From Saccharopolyspora sp. NFXS83 (GTDB taxonomy: Bacteria; Actinomycetota; Actinomycetes; Mycobacteriales; Pseudonocardiaceae), in assembly GCF_026241095.1 (NCBI RefSeq), contig NZ_JAPFGB010000040.1, forward strand, positions 1 through 45,264: a DNA stretch of 45,264 nt, given 5' to 3'. Both the position numbers and the translations under genes were made by a program. Positions 36,527 to 45,264 of the stretch are shown piece after piece. The notes under the pieces are model-generated. The model did no database searches. It saw nothing but the letters and a program-made list of their open reading frames with translations, and was not told the DNA's origin. The stretch's first letter is position 1; every line of letters begins with the position of its first letter.

Positions 36527-36705
36527 AGATCTGCGTAGGTGGTCGGGTGGCGGAACCTCAGCGTTCTTCTCGCTGCGGGATCTTTTTCCCGAGTGGCTCC
36601 GCCACGAGGGAAAAAGCCGTCCTCGCGAGAAGACAGCTGAGAACCCGCGGGTGGTCGCTCTGCGTGCGTGGTCGCTGCTCAGCGGCTTCGCCGCTGACAA
36701 GACAC
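36527..36705 (+). repeat. Dispersed hairpin repeat, full copy (copy F)
   Basis: The flank GGTGGTCGGGTGGCGGAAC leads into left arm CTCAGCGTTCTTCTCGC (36557-36573), which pairs with 36625-36641 at 15 of 17 positions. The 51-base core (36574-36624) is identical to that of copy D although the arms differ. The element ends with AGCGGCTTCGCCGCTGACAAGAC (near 36680-36702), the short form seen in copies A and B. It fills the gap between lgt and trpA. Confidence 0.9.
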
Positions 36706-36733
36706 GACCACAAGACCGTGCTGGTCGGTCTCG

Positions 36734-37528
36734 TCAGCGGGAGCGGACGCCTCGGCCCAGCTCGGCGGCGAGCTCGCGGACGCCGTCGACGCCCTCGCGT
36801 TCCGCGCGGTCGATGAACGCCGAGCCGACGATGACGCCGTCGGCGAACTTCGCGACCTCCGCGGCCTGCTCGCCGGAACGGACCCCGAGGCCCACACCGA
36901 TCGGCAGGTCCGTGTGCGCGCGCGTGCGCCGGACCAGGCTCTCCGCCTTGTCCCCGACGGTGGCGCGAGCACCCGTCACGCCCATCACCGAGGTGGCGTA
37001 GACGAAACCGGAACTGGCCTTCGCCGTCATCGCCAGCCGCTGCTCCGTGGACGACGGGGCGACCAGGAAGATCCGGTCCACGCCGTGCGCGTCGGAGGCG
37101 GCCATCCAGTCATCGGCCTCGTCCGGAACGAGGTCCGGGGTGATCACCCCGAGGCCGCCCGCCGCCTTCAGGTCGCGGGCGAACGCGTCCGGGCCGTACT
37201 GGTGCACCGGGTTCCAGTAGGTCATCACGACGGCGTGCTTGCCCGCCTCGGCGACCGAGGACACCACGTCGAACAGGTCCCGGACGCGGAACCCGGCGCG
37301 CAGCGCCACGTCCCCCGCGGCCTGGATGGTCGGGCCGTCGATCACCGGGTCGGAGTACGGGACGCCGACCTCGACGATGTCGCAGCCCGGCGCGTCGTCC
37401 GTGCCGCCGAGCATCCCCGCCAGCAGCTCCTTCGAACCCGCCACCGTGGGATACCCGGCGGGAAGGTAGCCGACCAGCGCGGCGCGATCCTCGTCGCGGC
37501 AGGCCGCGAACACCTCGTGCAGGCTCAC
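36734..37528 (-). CDS. trpA: Tryptophan synthase alpha chain
   Basis: The 264-residue TIM-barrel subunit cleaves indole-3-glycerol phosphate to indole and glyceraldehyde 3-phosphate. The catalytic Glu is in [20 protein letters not shown] and the Asp follows in the same block. Phosphate-binding [12 protein letters not shown] and [12 protein letters not shown] are present. The GTG start at 37528 overlaps the trpB stop by four bases, so alpha and beta chains are coupled. Repeat copy F follows the stop. Confidence 0.97.
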   Translation of the reverse strand: MSLHEVFAACRDEDRAALVGYLPAGYPTVAGSKELLAGMLGGTDDAPGCDIVEVGVPYSDPVIDGPTIQAAGDVALRAGFRVRDLFDVVSSVAEAGKHAVVMTYWNPVHQYGPDAFARDLKAAGGLGVITPDLVPDEADDWMAASDAHGVDRIFLVAPSSTEQRLAMTAKASSGFVYATSVMGVTGARATVGDKAESLVRRTRAHTDLPIGVGLGVRSGEQAAEVAKFADGVIVGSAFIDRAEREGVDGVRELAAELGRGVRSR

Positions 37529-38826
37529 CGGGCCGCCTCCCCCACTGCGTCGTCCGCGACGGTCTCGCCGGAGTCGTCGACGAGGCCGAAGTACTTCGCG
37601 GCCGTGTCCATGTCCTTGTCGCCCCGGCCCGACAAGCTCACCAGCAAGGTGGCGTCCGGGCCGAGTTCCTTGCCGAGCTCCAGCGCGCCCGCGAGGGCGT
37701 GCGCGGACTCGATGGCCGGGATGATGCCCTCGGTGCGGGAGAGCAACTTGAACGCCTGCATCGCCTCGTCGTCGGTGACGGCGCGGTACTCGGCGCGGCC
37801 GGCGTCCTTGAGGTACGAGTGCTCCGGCCCGACGCCGGGGTAGTCCAAGCCCGCCGAGATCGAGTAGGCCTCGGTGATCTGCCCGTCGTCGTCCTGCAGC
37901 AGGTACGAGCGGGCGCCGTGCAGCGTGCCGGGCGTGCCCTTGCTCAAGGTCGCGCCGTGCTCACCGCTGTCGAGGCCGTGGCCCGCGGGTTCGTAACCGA
38001 CCAGGCGCACGCCGGGGTCGTCGATGAAGCCGTGGAAGATGCCGATGGCGTTGGAGCCGCCGCCGACGCAGGCGACCACCGCGTCCGGCAGGCCGCCGAA
38101 CTTCTCGAGGGACTGCTCGCGCGCCTCCTCGCCGATGATCTTGTGGAAGTTGCGCACCATCACCGGGAACGGGTGCGCCCCGGCGGCCGTGCCCAGCAGG
38201 TAGTGGGTGTCGTCGACGCTGGCGACCCAGTCCCGCAGCGCCTCGTTGATCGCGTCCTTGAGCGTCGCCGAACCGTTCGCGACCGGTCGGACCTCCGCGC
38301 CGAGCAACCGCATCCGCGCCACGTTCAGCGCCTGGCGCTCGGTGTCGACCTTGCCCATGTAGATCACGCAGTCGAGGTCGAGCAGCGCGCAGGCCGTCGC
38401 GGTCGCCACGCCGTGCTGACCGGCACCGGTCTCGGCGATGACGCGCTTCTTGCCCATCCGCTTGACCAGCAGCGCCTGCCCCAGCACGTTGTTGATCTTG
38501 TGCGAGCCGGTGTGGTTCAAATCCTCGCGCTTGAGCAGGATCCGCGCCCCGCCCGCGTGCTCGCCGAACCGCTTCGCCTCCGTGAGCAGCGACGGGCGTC
38601 CCGCGTAGTCCCGCAGCAGCCGCGCCAGCTCCTCGACGAACTCCGGGTCGAGCTGCGCCTTCTCGTACTCCGCGGTCAACTCGTCCTGCGCGGCGATCAA
38701 CGCCTCCGGCATGAACCGGCCACCGTAAGGACCGAAATGGCCCCGCCCATCCGGATCATGCCCCTCGGGCACCGGACGGCCCGGCCGATGCGCGCGGTCG
38801 TGCTGCGCGTCGTGCACCGTCGCCAT
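37525..38826 (-). CDS. trpB: Tryptophan synthase beta chain
   Basis: The 433-residue PLP enzyme joins indole and serine. The PLP Lys is in [17 protein letters not shown], the ammonium/Glu region is [18 protein letters not shown], and the glycine-rich phosphate loop is [20 protein letters not shown] at 38826 is preceded by GGAGAGGTGA. The 177-base gap before it (38827-39003) lies downstream of trpC on the same strand; I see no convincing small gene in it, including no clear TrpM-like ORF. It is the middle gene of the trpCBA unit. Confidence 0.97.
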   Translation of the reverse strand: MATVHDAQHDRAHRPGRPVPEGHDPDGRGHFGPYGGRFMPEALIAAQDELTAEYEKAQLDPEFVEELARLLRDYAGRPSLLTEAKRFGEHAGGARILLKREDLNHTGSHKINNVLGQALLVKRMGKKRVIAETGAGQHGVATATACALLDLDCVIYMGKVDTERQALNVARMRLLGAEVRPVANGSATLKDAINEALRDWVASVDDTHYLLGTAAGAHPFPVMVRNFHKIIGEEAREQSLEKFGGLPDAVVACVGGGSNAIGIFHGFIDDPGVRLVGYEPAGHGLDSGEHGATLSKGTPGTLHGARSYLLQDDDGQITEAYSISAGLDYPGVGPEHSYLKDAGRAEYRAVTDDEAMQAFKLLSRTEGIIPAIESAHALAGALELGKELGPDATLLVSLSGRGDKDMDTAAKYFGLVDDSGETVADDAVGEAAR

Positions 38827-39003
38827 CAGGGTCACCTCTCCACTCGTCCTCAGAACCCGGAACACCGGCCGAATCGCCGGTACCAGGCGATACCGCACCT
38901 CCCGGAACGCCGGGCGGGCACGTACACCACTCCGCACCTCGGGTTCCCGAAACCGGCGCCCCGACACCGGCGGAACCGGGATCGGGGCGCGCGGGCACGG
39001 GAC

Positions 39004-39816
39004 TCAGCGACTGGGGCGCGGGCACGCCGGATGCGACCCGGCGGTCACCAGCTGGGTCACCGCGACCCGCGGGTTCTCACTGGTCACCAGGCCCTCACCG
39101 ACGAGCACGGCGTCCGCGCCGGAACCCGCGTACGCCATCAGGTCACTCGGGCCGCGCACACCCGACTCGGCCACCTTGAGCACGTCCGGCGGCAGTCCCG
39201 GCGCGATCCGCCCGAACACCTCCCGGTCCACGTCCAAGGTGTGCAGGTTGCGCGCGTTGATCCCGATGACCTTCGCCCCCGCCTCCAGCGCACGGTCCGC
39301 CTCCTCGGCGGTGTGCACCTCGATGAGGGCCGTCATGCCCAGCGACTCGACCCGGTCCAGCAGGGCCTCCAGCGCGTTCTGCTCCAGCGCGGCCACGATC
39401 AGCAGCACCATGTCCGCGCCGTGCGCGCGAGCCTCGTGCACCTGGTACGGGCTGACGATGAAGTCCTTGCGCAGCAACGGCGTGCCCCCGACCTTGGCGC
39501 GCACGTCGTCGAAGTCCGCCAGCGAACCGCCGAAGCGGCGCTGCTCGGTCAACACGCTGATCACCCGCGCGCCCGCCGCCGCGTAATCCGCGGCCAGGTC
39601 GGCGGGCTCACCGATCTCAGCGAGCTCGCCCTTGGACGGGCTGCGCCGCTTGACCTCGGCGATGACGCCGACGCCGGGCGCGCGCAGCGCCGCCAGCGCA
39701 TCGTGCGGCGGTGGTGCCGCCGCCGATCGCTGCTTGATCTCGTCGAACGGGACGGCGGACTCGCGGACAGCCATGTCCTCGCGAACGCCCTCGATGATGG
39801 ATTCCAGAACGCTCAC
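39004..39816 (-). CDS. trpC: Indole-3-glycerol-phosphate synthase
   Basis: The 270-residue TIM barrel enzyme closes the indole ring from carboxyphenylamino-deoxyribulose phosphate. [15 protein letters not shown] holds the first catalytic Lys, [20 protein letters not shown] the second, and [14 protein letters not shown] and [12 protein letters not shown] the phosphate and substrate loops. The GTG start at 39816 overlaps the stop of a 30-codon ORF upstream by four bases. It is monofunctional, with no fused TrpF. Confidence 0.97.
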   Translation of the reverse strand: MSVLESIIEGVREDMAVRESAVPFDEIKQRSAAAPPPHDALAALRAPGVGVIAEVKRRSPSKGELAEIGEPADLAADYAAAGARVISVLTEQRRFGGSLADFDDVRAKVGGTPLLRKDFIVSPYQVHEARAHGADMVLLIVAALEQNALEALLDRVESLGMTALIEVHTAEEADRALEAGAKVIGINARNLHTLDVDREVFGRIAPGLPPDVLKVAESGVRGPSDLMAYAGSGADAVLVGEGLVTSENPRVAVTQLVTAGSHPACPRPSR

Positions 39817-39905
39817 TCGAACACCTCGTCACGCGTGCCCCGAACACTCGCCCGCAGGTCTCGAAAATCGTCTTCCGCGCAGACCAACTCAAAGCGCTCG
39901 ATCAC
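39813..39905 (-). CDS. Tiny coupled ORF upstream of trpC (30 residues)
   Basis: A GTG at 39905 with AGGGGAG about five bases upstream opens a frame of 30 codons whose TGA overlaps the trpC GTG (GTGA). The peptide begins [14 protein letters not shown] and ends RGTRDEVFE; it is acidic and has no Trp, so it is not an attenuation leader of the usual kind. A good ribosome site plus an exact stop-start overlap suggests real translation and coupling to trpC. I do not recognise a family. Confidence 0.55.
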   Translation of the reverse strand: MIERFELVCAEDDFRDLRASVRGTRDEVFE

Positions 39906-40034
39906 GACACTCCCCTTCCCGCCGTGCCGTTCGCATGGCCGATGCTAACCCCGTGCGGTGCGGCCTCTCGCCAAGGGGTCGGTACAACGTCCCTGCACAG
40001 CAAGGACCTTCGTCCCTTGCCGGATCCGATCGCG

Positions 40035-40091
40035 GTACCCGCCGCCACCACCCGGATGTACCCGGCCTGGTGCCGGGACCACGGTGGGTAC
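40035..40091 (-). promoter_or_regulatory. Hairpin region between the Trp membrane protein gene and the trpC unit
   Basis: GTACCC (40035-40040) pairs with GGGTAC (40086-40091), and CCCGGC (40061-40066) pairs with GCCGGG (40072-40077) inside. The structure begins a few bases after the upstream stop codon on the minus strand, so it could end or attenuate the trpE transcript before trpC. Confidence 0.45.
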
Positions 40092-40095
40092 GGCG

Positions 40096-40698
40096 CTATC
40101 GCTCGTCCGTCGGGTCAGCTCCCTCGTCCAGGGCATCCCAGAGCCTTTTGTCCGGATCCGCGGACTTCGGCCGCTCCGCGCCCGGAGCGGAGTACTTCGC
40201 GCCCATCGCGGGCAACCGGCCCGCCCGCCACGCCACCAGCAGCCCGGCGCCGAACAGCGCCAGCGCCGCCAGCAGCATCAGCAGCGGCCCGAACGGCGCG
40301 CGCGACAATTCCCCGATCGGCTCGCTCCCACCGGGCACGTCCGTCGGGACGTACTCCGACGAGGCACCGAACTGCCAAGTCACCGCCCGCCACACCAGCA
40401 GCACCCCGCCCAGCAAGGTCAGCGCGCCGATGATCCGGCGCAGCCAGCCACCGGTCGCGAGCACCGCCGCCACCGCCGTCAGCGCCGCCAACGCCAGCGG
40501 CACCAGCTCCGGGCGCACCGCCGCCCCCGTCGCCGCGGACTCGACGTCCCCGGAGAACGGAGTGCGGTACGGCCGGGACACCCAGTTCAGCGCGCTCGCC
40601 CACCACAGCAGTCCCGCGCCCGCCACCAGCAGCAGGACCACCGACCACAACAACCTCGGCGACGTCGCGCGCGGCTCGGCCGCCTCCCGGGCCGTCAA
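40096..40698 (-). CDS. Trp-biosynthesis-associated membrane protein (TIGR02234 type)
   Basis: The 200-residue membrane protein has four hydrophobic segments: [58 protein letters not shown] and [20 protein letters not shown]. The family is defined by its place next to trpE in actinobacteria (Rv1610-like) and has no proven role. TTG at 40698 overlaps the trpE stop (TTGA), so the two are coupled. The C-terminal tail is charged and probably cytoplasmic. Confidence 0.83.
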   Translation of the reverse strand: MTAREAAEPRATSPRLLWSVVLLLVAGAGLLWWASALNWVSRPYRTPFSGDVESAATGAAVRPELVPLALAALTAVAAVLATGGWLRRIIGALTLLGGVLLVWRAVTWQFGASSEYVPTDVPGGSEPIGELSRAPFGPLLMLLAALALFGAGLLVAWRAGRLPAMGAKYSAPGAERPKSADPDKRLWDALDEGADPTDER

Positions 40699-42281
40699 AC
40701 CCGCTCCTCCACGCCCGGCTGCGCCACCGACGCCTCCGTCGCCGCCGGCGGGCGCAACGTCTGCGCCGTGGCGATCGCGCTGAGCACGGCCTTCGCCTTG
40801 TTCAGCGTCTCCTGGTCCTCCGCCACCGGATCCGAGTCGGCGACGATGCCGCCGCCCGCCTGCACGTAAGCCACCCCGTCGCGCACCAGCGCGGTGCGGA
40901 TCGCGATGGCCGTGTCGGCGTCCCCGGCGAAGTCCAAGTAGCCCACCACACCGCCGTACTGCGCCCGCCGCGTCGGCTCCAGCTCCTCGATCAGCTCCAG
41001 CGCCCGCGGCTTCGGCGCGCCGGACAAAGTGCCCGCCGGGAAGCACGCCGTGACCGCGTCGAACGCGCTGCGGTCCTCCCCGAGGGTGCCGGTGACCGTG
41101 GAGACCAAGTGCATCACGTGGCTGTAGCGCTCGATGCGGAAGAACTCCACCACGTGCACCGAACCGGGGCGGCACACCCGGCCCAGGTCGTTGCGGCCCA
41201 AGTCGACGAGCATCAAGTGCTCGGCCCGCTCCTTCTCGTCGTTGCTGAGCTCCTTCTCCAGCCGCGCGTCCTCGTCCTCGTCCGCACCGCGCCAGCGGGT
41301 GCCCGCGATGGGGTGCGTCGTCGCCTGCCCATCGCGGACCGTCACCAGCGACTCCGGGCTGGAACCGACGATGTCGAACGGCGGGCCGCCCTCCGGGTCG
41401 GCCATCCGCAGCAGGTACATGTACGGGCTGGGGTTCGTGGTGCGCAGCACGCGGTAGACGTCCAGCGCGTCAGCGCTGGTCTCCATCTCGAAGCGCTGCG
41501 AGACGACCACCTGGAACGCCTCGCCGGAGCGGATGCTCTCCTTCGCCGACTCCACCGCCGCGTAGTGCTCCTGCGGGGTGCGGCGGCGCGTGAAGTCCGG
41601 CGCCGGCCGGGAGAACGCGGCGACCGTCGGCTCCGACGGCGTGCACAGCCGCTCGGTCATCTCGTCGAGCCTGCGCACCGCGTCGTCGTAGGCGGCGTCC
41701 ACCCGCTCCGGGCTGTCGTCCCAGTTCACCGCGTTCGCGATGAGCGTGATGGTGCCCTCGTGGTGGTCCAGCGCGGCCAAGTCGGTGGCCAGCAGCATCA
41801 CCAGCTCGGGGATCTCCAGGTCGTCCTCGGTGAGCTCCGGCAGCCGCTCCAGGCGGCGCACCGCGTCGTAGCCGAGGTAGCCGACCATGCCGCCGGTCAA
41901 CGGCGGCAACCCCGGAAGCGGATCGGTGCGCAGCAACCGCACCGTCTCGCGCAGCGCCTCCAGCGGGTCCCCGCCCTCCGGCAGCCCCACCGGCGGCGTG
42001 CCCGTCCAGCAGGCCTCGCCGTCACGCACCGTCAACGCCGCCGCACTGCGCACCCCGACGAAGGACCAGCGCGACCAGGAACGCCCGTTCTCCGCGGACT
42101 CGAACAGGAACGTGCCCGTGCGATCACCCGCGAGTTTCCGGTACACCCCCAGCGGGGTCTCGTCGTCGGCCAGCAGCCGCCGCACCACGGGAATGACCCG
42201 CCGCCCGGCGGCGAGCTCGCGGAACTCCGTGCGGTCCGGGGTGATGCAGCCGATGTCGCCGTCGCCAACCATGCCCATCAT
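40695..42281 (-). CDS. trpE: Anthranilate synthase component I
   Basis: The 528-residue enzyme makes anthranilate from chorismate with ammonia from Trp[20 protein letters not shown] is the N-terminal Trp-feedback region. The chorismate-binding domain has [66 protein letters not shown] and [20 protein letters not shown]. The first codons are uncertain: ATG at 42281 or 42272, the latter seven bases after CACAAT. No partner trpG lies in the window. No Trp-rich leader peptide was seen upstream. Confidence 0.96.
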   Translation of the reverse strand: MMGMVGDGDIGCITPDRTEFRELAAGRRVIPVVRRLLADDETPLGVYRKLAGDRTGTFLFESAENGRSWSRWSFVGVRSAAALTVRDGEACWTGTPPVGLPEGGDPLEALRETVRLLRTDPLPGLPPLTGGMVGYLGYDAVRRLERLPELTEDDLEIPELVMLLATDLAALDHHEGTITLIANAVNWDDSPERVDAAYDDAVRRLDEMTERLCTPSEPTVAAFSRPAPDFTRRRTPQEHYAAVESAKESIRSGEAFQVVVSQRFEMETSADALDVYRVLRTTNPSPYMYLLRMADPEGGPPFDIVGSSPESLVTVRDGQATTHPIAGTRWRGADEDEDARLEKELSNDEKERAEHLMLVDLGRNDLGRVCRPGSVHVVEFFRIERYSHVMHLVSTVTGTLGEDRSAFDAVTACFPAGTLSGAPKPRALELIEELEPTRRAQYGGVVGYLDFAGDADTAIAIRTALVRDGVAYVQAGGGIVADSDPVAEDQETLNKAKAVLSAIATAQTLRPPAATEASVAQPGVEERV

Positions 42282-42379
42282 TGTGCCGACACCGCACCCG
42301 CGTCGTCGCAGCGGTCAAGCCGCCCGGCCCCCGACGGTCCTTTTTGCGACGGGCACCGGACAGCGGCAAGGATGGCGGG

Positions 42380-43030
42380 GTGAGCAGCGGCACCCCCCGG
42401 CAGGACGACACCGACGACGCGGCCCCGAAGCGGCGCGGGCGCAGGCCGGGCGGGCAGGACACCCGCGCGGCCCTCGTCGAGGCGGCCCGCGAGGTGTTCG
42501 CCGAAGTCGGCTACAACGACGCCACGGTGCGCACCATCGCCACCCGCGCCGGAGTGGACCCGGCGATGGTCAACCACTGGTTCGGCGGCAAGGAATCCCT
42601 GTTCACCGTGGCCGTGCAGATCCCGGTGGATCCGACGACGCTCATCCCGGAACTGCTCGCCGGGGACAAGGAACAGCTCGCCGAACGCATCCTGCGCCGG
42701 TTCCTGGCGGTGTGGGACGACGTCGGCGGGGGCTCGTTCGCCGCGCTGGTCCGCAGCGTCGCCTCCCACGGTTCGGCGGTGCGGCTGCTGCGCGAGTTCG
42801 TGGCGACCGTCGTCATCAACAGGCTCATCCGCGAACTGGACATGGACCGCCCCGACCTGCGCGCGGCCTTGAGCGCCAGCCAAATCGTCGGGCTGGGCAT
42901 GATGCGCTACGTCGTGCAGCTGGAACCGCTGGCCTCCGCCGACCACGACGCGCTCGTCGCCGCCATCGCCCCCAACCTGCAGCACTACCTCACCGGCGAA
43001 CTGGACCCGGCGGCGAAGCTACCCGGTTAG
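42380..43030 (+). CDS. TetR-family transcriptional regulator
   Basis: The 216-residue regulator has a basic N-terminal arm (PKRRGRRPGGQ) and a TetR helix-turn-helix at about residues 30-75: ALVEAAREVFAEVGYNDATV, TIATRAGVDPAMVNHWFGGK. A variable helical ligand domain follows. GTG at 42380 is selected because AAGGA stands seven bases before it; the in-frame upstream sequence belongs to the trpE promoter region. It is divergent from trpE with about 98 bases between, but such a regulator need not control trpE. Ligand and targets are unknown. Confidence 0.88.
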   Translation: MSSGTPRQDDTDDAAPKRRGRRPGGQDTRAALVEAAREVFAEVGYNDATVRTIATRAGVDPAMVNHWFGGKESLFTVAVQIPVDPTTLIPELLAGDKEQLAERILRRFLAVWDDVGGGSFAALVRSVASHGSAVRLLREFVATVVINRLIRELDMDRPDLRAALSASQIVGLGMMRYVVQLEPLASADHDALVAAIAPNLQHYLTGELDPAAKLPG

Positions 43031-43055
43031 CGGGCAGAGCGGCCTGGGAACGGGC

Positions 43056-43394
43056 TCACAGCAGGACGTCGGCGTCGAAGCAGGTGCGGTCGCCGGTGTG
43101 GCAGGCGGCGCCCTCCTGGTCCACCACCAGCAGCACGGTGTCGCCATCGCAGTCCAACCGCACCTCGTGCACGTGCTGCACGTGCCCCGACGTCTCGCCC
43201 TTCACCCAGTACGCGTTCCTGCTGCGGGAGAAATAAGTACCGCGGCGCGTCGTGAGGGTGCGGTGCAGCGCCTCGTCGTCCATCCACGCCATCATCAGCA
43301 CCTCACCGGTGCCGCGCTGCTGCGCGATGGCCGCGACCAGCCCGTCCGCGTTGCGCTTGAGCCTGCCCGCGATCGTCGGGTCGAGTTCGCTCAT
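43056..43394 (-). CDS. hisI: Phosphoribosyl-AMP cyclohydrolase
   Basis: The 112-residue monofunctional enzyme opens the adenine ring of phosphoribosyl-AMP in histidine synthesis. [40 protein letters not shown] and the zinc/magnesium motif [20 protein letters not shown] with DRTCF are complete. ATG at 43394 overlaps the hisF stop (ATGA). No fused HisE domain is present, as in other actinobacteria. Confidence 0.97.
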   Translation of the reverse strand: MSELDPTIAGRLKRNADGLVAAIAQQRGTGEVLMMAWMDDEALHRTLTTRRGTYFSRSRNAYWVKGETSGHVQHVHEVRLDCDGDTVLLVVDQEGAACHTGDRTCFDADVLL

Positions 43395-44164
43395 CGGACG
43401 GTGATCCCTTCCGCGCGCATCGCCGCCTTGACCTCGCTGATCCGCAGCTGCCCGAAGTGGAACACGCTGGCCGCCAGCACCGCGTCCGCACCGGCGTGCA
43501 CCGCGGGCGCGAAGTGCTCCACCGCCCCCGCGCCACCGCTGGCGATCAGCGGCACGTCGACGCGGGCGCGCACCGCGCGGATCAGCTCCAAGTCGAACCC
43601 GGCCTTGGTGCCGTCGGCGTCCATCGAGTTGAGCAGGATCTCGCCCACGCCCAGCTCCTGCGCCCGCTCCGCCCACTCCACCGCGCAGATGCCCGTGCCG
43701 CGCCTGCCGCCGTGCGTGGTGACCTCGAAACCCGACGCCGTGGGCCGCTCCCCCTCCGGCACCCGGCGGGCGTCGGCGGACAGCACCACGCACTGCGCGC
43801 CGAACCGGTGGGAGGACTCCCGCAGCAGCTCCGGGCGGGCGATGGCGGCGGTGTTCAAGCTGACCTTGTCCGCACCCGCGCGCAGCAAGCGGTTGATGTC
43901 ATCGGGGCTGCGCACGCCGCCACCGACGGTCAGCGGGATGAACACCTGCTCCGCGGTCCGGCGCACCACGTCGAAAGTCGTCTCCCGGTCCGAGGACGAC
44001 GCCGTCACGTCCAAGAAGGTGAGCTCGTCGGCGCTCTCCGCGTCGTAGGTCTTCGCCAGCTCGACGGGATCGCCCGCGTCGACCAAGTTCGTGAAGTTGA
44101 CACCCTTGACGACCCGCCCGGCATCCACGTCCAGGCAGGGGATCACTCGCACCGCGACGCCCAT
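43391..44164 (-). CDS. hisF: Imidazole glycerol phosphate synthase cyclase subunit
   Basis: The 257-residue TIM barrel closes the imidazole ring with ammonia from HisH. The first catalytic Asp is in [43 protein letters not shown] with the second Asp, [20 protein letters not shown] and [13 protein letters not shown] follow. ATG at 44164 is six bases after TACCCT on the minus strand, so the message may be leaderless and separate from priA. HisH is not in the window. Confidence 0.97.
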   Translation of the reverse strand: MGVAVRVIPCLDVDAGRVVKGVNFTNLVDAGDPVELAKTYDAESADELTFLDVTASSSDRETTFDVVRRTAEQVFIPLTVGGGVRSPDDINRLLRAGADKVSLNTAAIARPELLRESSHRFGAQCVVLSADARRVPEGERPTASGFEVTTHGGRRGTGICAVEWAERAQELGVGEILLNSMDADGTKAGFDLELIRAVRARVDVPLIASGGAGAVEHFAPAVHAGADAVLAASVFHFGQLRISEVKAAMRAEGITVR

Positions 44165-44170
44165 GCCACC

Positions 44171-44176
44171 AGGGTA
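44171..44176 (-). promoter_or_regulatory. -10 box of hisF-hisI, leaderless type
   Basis: TACCCT on the minus strand, six bases before the ATG start. GGTGGC between them could instead act as a weak ribosome site. Confidence 0.5.
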
Positions 44177-44209
44177 GGCCGCCCGCGCGGAACGAGATGC
44201 ACCCGGTGC

Positions 44210-44239
44210 GTCCGGCGGCGGAGTCGACCACCGCCGGAC
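44210..44239 (-). terminator. Hairpin after priA
   Basis: GTCCGGCGG (44210-44218) pairs perfectly with CCGCCGGAC (44231-44239), just after the priA stop and before the hisF promoter. It supports priA and hisF as separate units. Confidence 0.6.
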
Positions 44240-44249
44240 GCCGGTCCGA

Positions 44250-44981
44250 TCAGGACACGGCCGCGAGGGCCTCTTCCAACGTGAAGTTCCCCGCGTACAA
44301 GGCCTTGCCGACGATGGAGCCCTCCACGCCCAGCGGCGCCAGTTCCGCCAACGCCCGCAGATCATCCACACTGGACACTCCGCCGGAGGCGACGACGGGG
44401 GCGTCGGTGCGGGCGCACACCTCGCGCAGCAGATCCGCGTTCGGCCCCTGCAACGTGCCGTCCTTGCTCACGTCGGTGACGACGTAACGACGGCACCCCG
44501 CGGCGTCCAACCGGGCCAGCACCTCCCACAGATCACCACCATCACGAGTCCAGCCGCGCGCGGCCAGCCGGTGGCCCTGCTCCGTGATCCGCACGTCCAA
44601 GCCCACCGCGACCTGATCCCCGTGCTCGGCGACGACCTGATCCGCCCACTCCGGATCCTCCAAAGCCGCCGTGCCCAAGTTCACCCGGTCGCATCCCGTG
44701 CCCAGCGCCGCCTTCAACGACTCGTCGTCGCGGATGCCGCCCGAAAGCTCCACCCGCACGTCCAGCCGCCGCACCACGTCCGCGAGCAGCTCCCGGTTCG
44801 AACCGCGGCCGAACGCGGCGTCGAGATCCACCAGGTGGATCCACTCCGCGCCCGCGCGCTGCCAGGCCAACGCGGCCTCCAACGGATCCCCGTAAGAAGT
44901 CTCGGTACCGGCCGCACCCTGGACCAGGCGGACAGCCTGACCATCGGCCACGTCAACTGCAGGAAGAAGCGTGAAAGTCAC
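44250..44981 (-). CDS. priA: Bifunctional phosphoribosyl isomerase PriA (HisA/TrpF)
   Basis: The 243-residue TIM barrel isomerises ProFAR in histidine synthesis and, in actinobacteria, phosphoribosylanthranilate in tryptophan synthesis. Catalytic Asp10 is in [18 protein letters not shown] and Asp174 in [14 protein letters not shown]. The PriA-specific loop [17 protein letters not shown] keeps Arg142 and Trp144, which switch between substrates. The missing trpF in the trp cluster agrees with dual function. GTG at 44981 is seven bases after TAGACT on the minus strand, suggesting a leaderless transcript. Confidence 0.95.
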   Translation of the reverse strand: MTFTLLPAVDVADGQAVRLVQGAAGTETSYGDPLEAALAWQRAGAEWIHLVDLDAAFGRGSNRELLADVVRRLDVRVELSGGIRDDESLKAALGTGCDRVNLGTAALEDPEWADQVVAEHGDQVAVGLDVRITEQGHRLAARGWTRDGGDLWEVLARLDAAGCRRYVVTDVSKDGTLQGPNADLLREVCARTDAPVVASGGVSSVDDLRALAELAPLGVEGSIVGKALYAGNFTLEEALAAVS

Positions 44982-44988
44982 GGCGCTT

Positions 44989-44994
44989 AGTCTA
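44989..44994 (-). promoter_or_regulatory. -10 box of priA, leaderless type
   Basis: TAGACT on the minus strand, seven bases before the GTG start at 44981, without a ribosome site. Confidence 0.5.
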
Positions 44995-45016
44995 TCGGGC
45001 CTAGTCGGGTGGGAGG

Positions 45017-45120
45017 TTTGGAGTCTCCCCGGCTTGGCGTGTGGGTTTGGTTTTGGGGTCTCGCTCGGCTTGGGTCTGGGGGTGGTTTTTAGGGCCTTCC
45101 CGGTTTGGGTGTGTGGTTGC
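45017..45120 (+). repeat. GT-rich degenerate tandem repeat, period about 35
   Basis: Three units start near 45017, 45052 and 45087. Each has TTTGG(A/G)GTCTC or a relative, then (C/T)CGG(C/T)TTGG and a G/T-rich tail such as GTGTGGGTTTGG. The plus strand is strongly G+T biased, unlike the rest of the window. Confidence 0.55.
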
Positions 45121-45179
45121 TGTGGTGCGGTGGAAGGTCTTCTCTACTGACTGCTTCCAGGGCTCGTGTTGCTGGGGTG

Positions 45180-45264
45180 TCCGGGTAGCGGAACCTCAGC
45201 CGGTCTCTCGCTGCGGGATCTTTTTCCCGAGTGGCTCCGCCACGAGGGAAAAAGCCGTCCTCGC
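45180..45264 (+). repeat. Dispersed hairpin repeat, full copy cut by the window end (copy G)
   Basis: The flank CCGGGTAGCGGAAC leads to left arm CTCAGCCGGTCTCTCGC (45195-45211) and then the 51-base core (45212-45262), identical to copies D and F. Only two bases of the right arm are inside the window. Confidence 0.88.

Noticed and set aside
39906-40095. Trp attenuation leader peptide with tandem Trp codons
   Set aside because: A TGGTGG pair occurs on the minus strand, but its frame has no start codon before it; the 100 bases before trpE also lack a Trp-rich peptide.
45005-45118. Canonical G-quadruplex
   Set aside because: G-tracts are present, but loops between runs of three or more G are longer than the usual limit, so only a degenerate G/T-rich repeat is claimed.

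Overview
The window is about 45 kb of high-GC actinobacterial DNA. GTG starts are frequent, coding density is high, and several genes appear to be read from leaderless promoters (a TANNNT -10 box six to eight bases before the start codon). A bifunctional-type PriA replaces HisA, the HelD protein is of actinobacterial type, and lgt carries a long acidic tail. The order priA-hisF-hisI ... trpE-(membrane protein)-trpC-trpB-trpA-lgt ... pyk-tesB, read on the minus strand, is the backbone known from Mycobacterium and, in looser form, Streptomyces. I think of Pseudonocardiaceae (for example Saccharopolyspora or a relative), but that genus call is inference. I saw no phage, plasmid, transposase, rRNA, tRNA or CRISPR signals.

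Layout. 1-2.45 kb: the 3' end of a probable glyA, a strong terminator, a CycA-like D-Ser/D-Ala/Gly permease and a small membrane protein. 2.5-6.6 kb: a deazaflavin-type oxidoreductase divergent from an AraC regulator, then DedA and a PBP4-type DD-carboxypeptidase. 6.7-9.3 kb: a MarR regulator divergent from an FAD monooxygenase and NAD(P)-binding protein pair, with a clear promoter/operator between. 9.4-11.9 kb: tesB and pyk (backbone). 12.0-25.4 kb: an accessory block with VanZ-like, DUF2461, DinB-like, a secreted cupredoxin, a macrolide-2'-phosphotransferase homologue, a large NB-ARC/LuxR regulator, a transglycosylase, GntR plus GntP gluconate permease, HelD, an FAH-family protein and a DUF218 protein. 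25.4-31.5 kb: gltBD. 32.0-35.1 kb: a BtuFCD/FecBCD-type importer. 35.3-45.0 kb: lgt, trpA, trpB, trpC, a tiny coupled ORF, a Trp-associated membrane protein, trpE, a divergent TetR gene, hisI, hisF and priA.

How genes work together. gltBD supplies glutamate; trpE/C/B/A with PriA covers most of tryptophan synthesis (trpD, trpG and any separate trpF are absent here), and hisF/hisI/priA covers mid-to-late histidine synthesis. GntR probably controls GntP, MarR the monooxygenase pair, and AraC its divergent oxidoreductase.

The least expected signal is a dispersed, modular hairpin repeat family. Seven copies, all in the same orientation, sit between genes at about 2.5, 13.0, 23.6, 33.0, 35.1, 36.5 and 45.2 kb. 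Three copies share an identical 51-base core flanked by 17-base arms whose sequences differ between copies; where both arms are present they stay complementary. Two copies bracket the btuCD-like genes, and one supplies the last codons and stop of the ATPase gene. A separate set of four about 31-bp palindromic repeats lies between gntP and helD.
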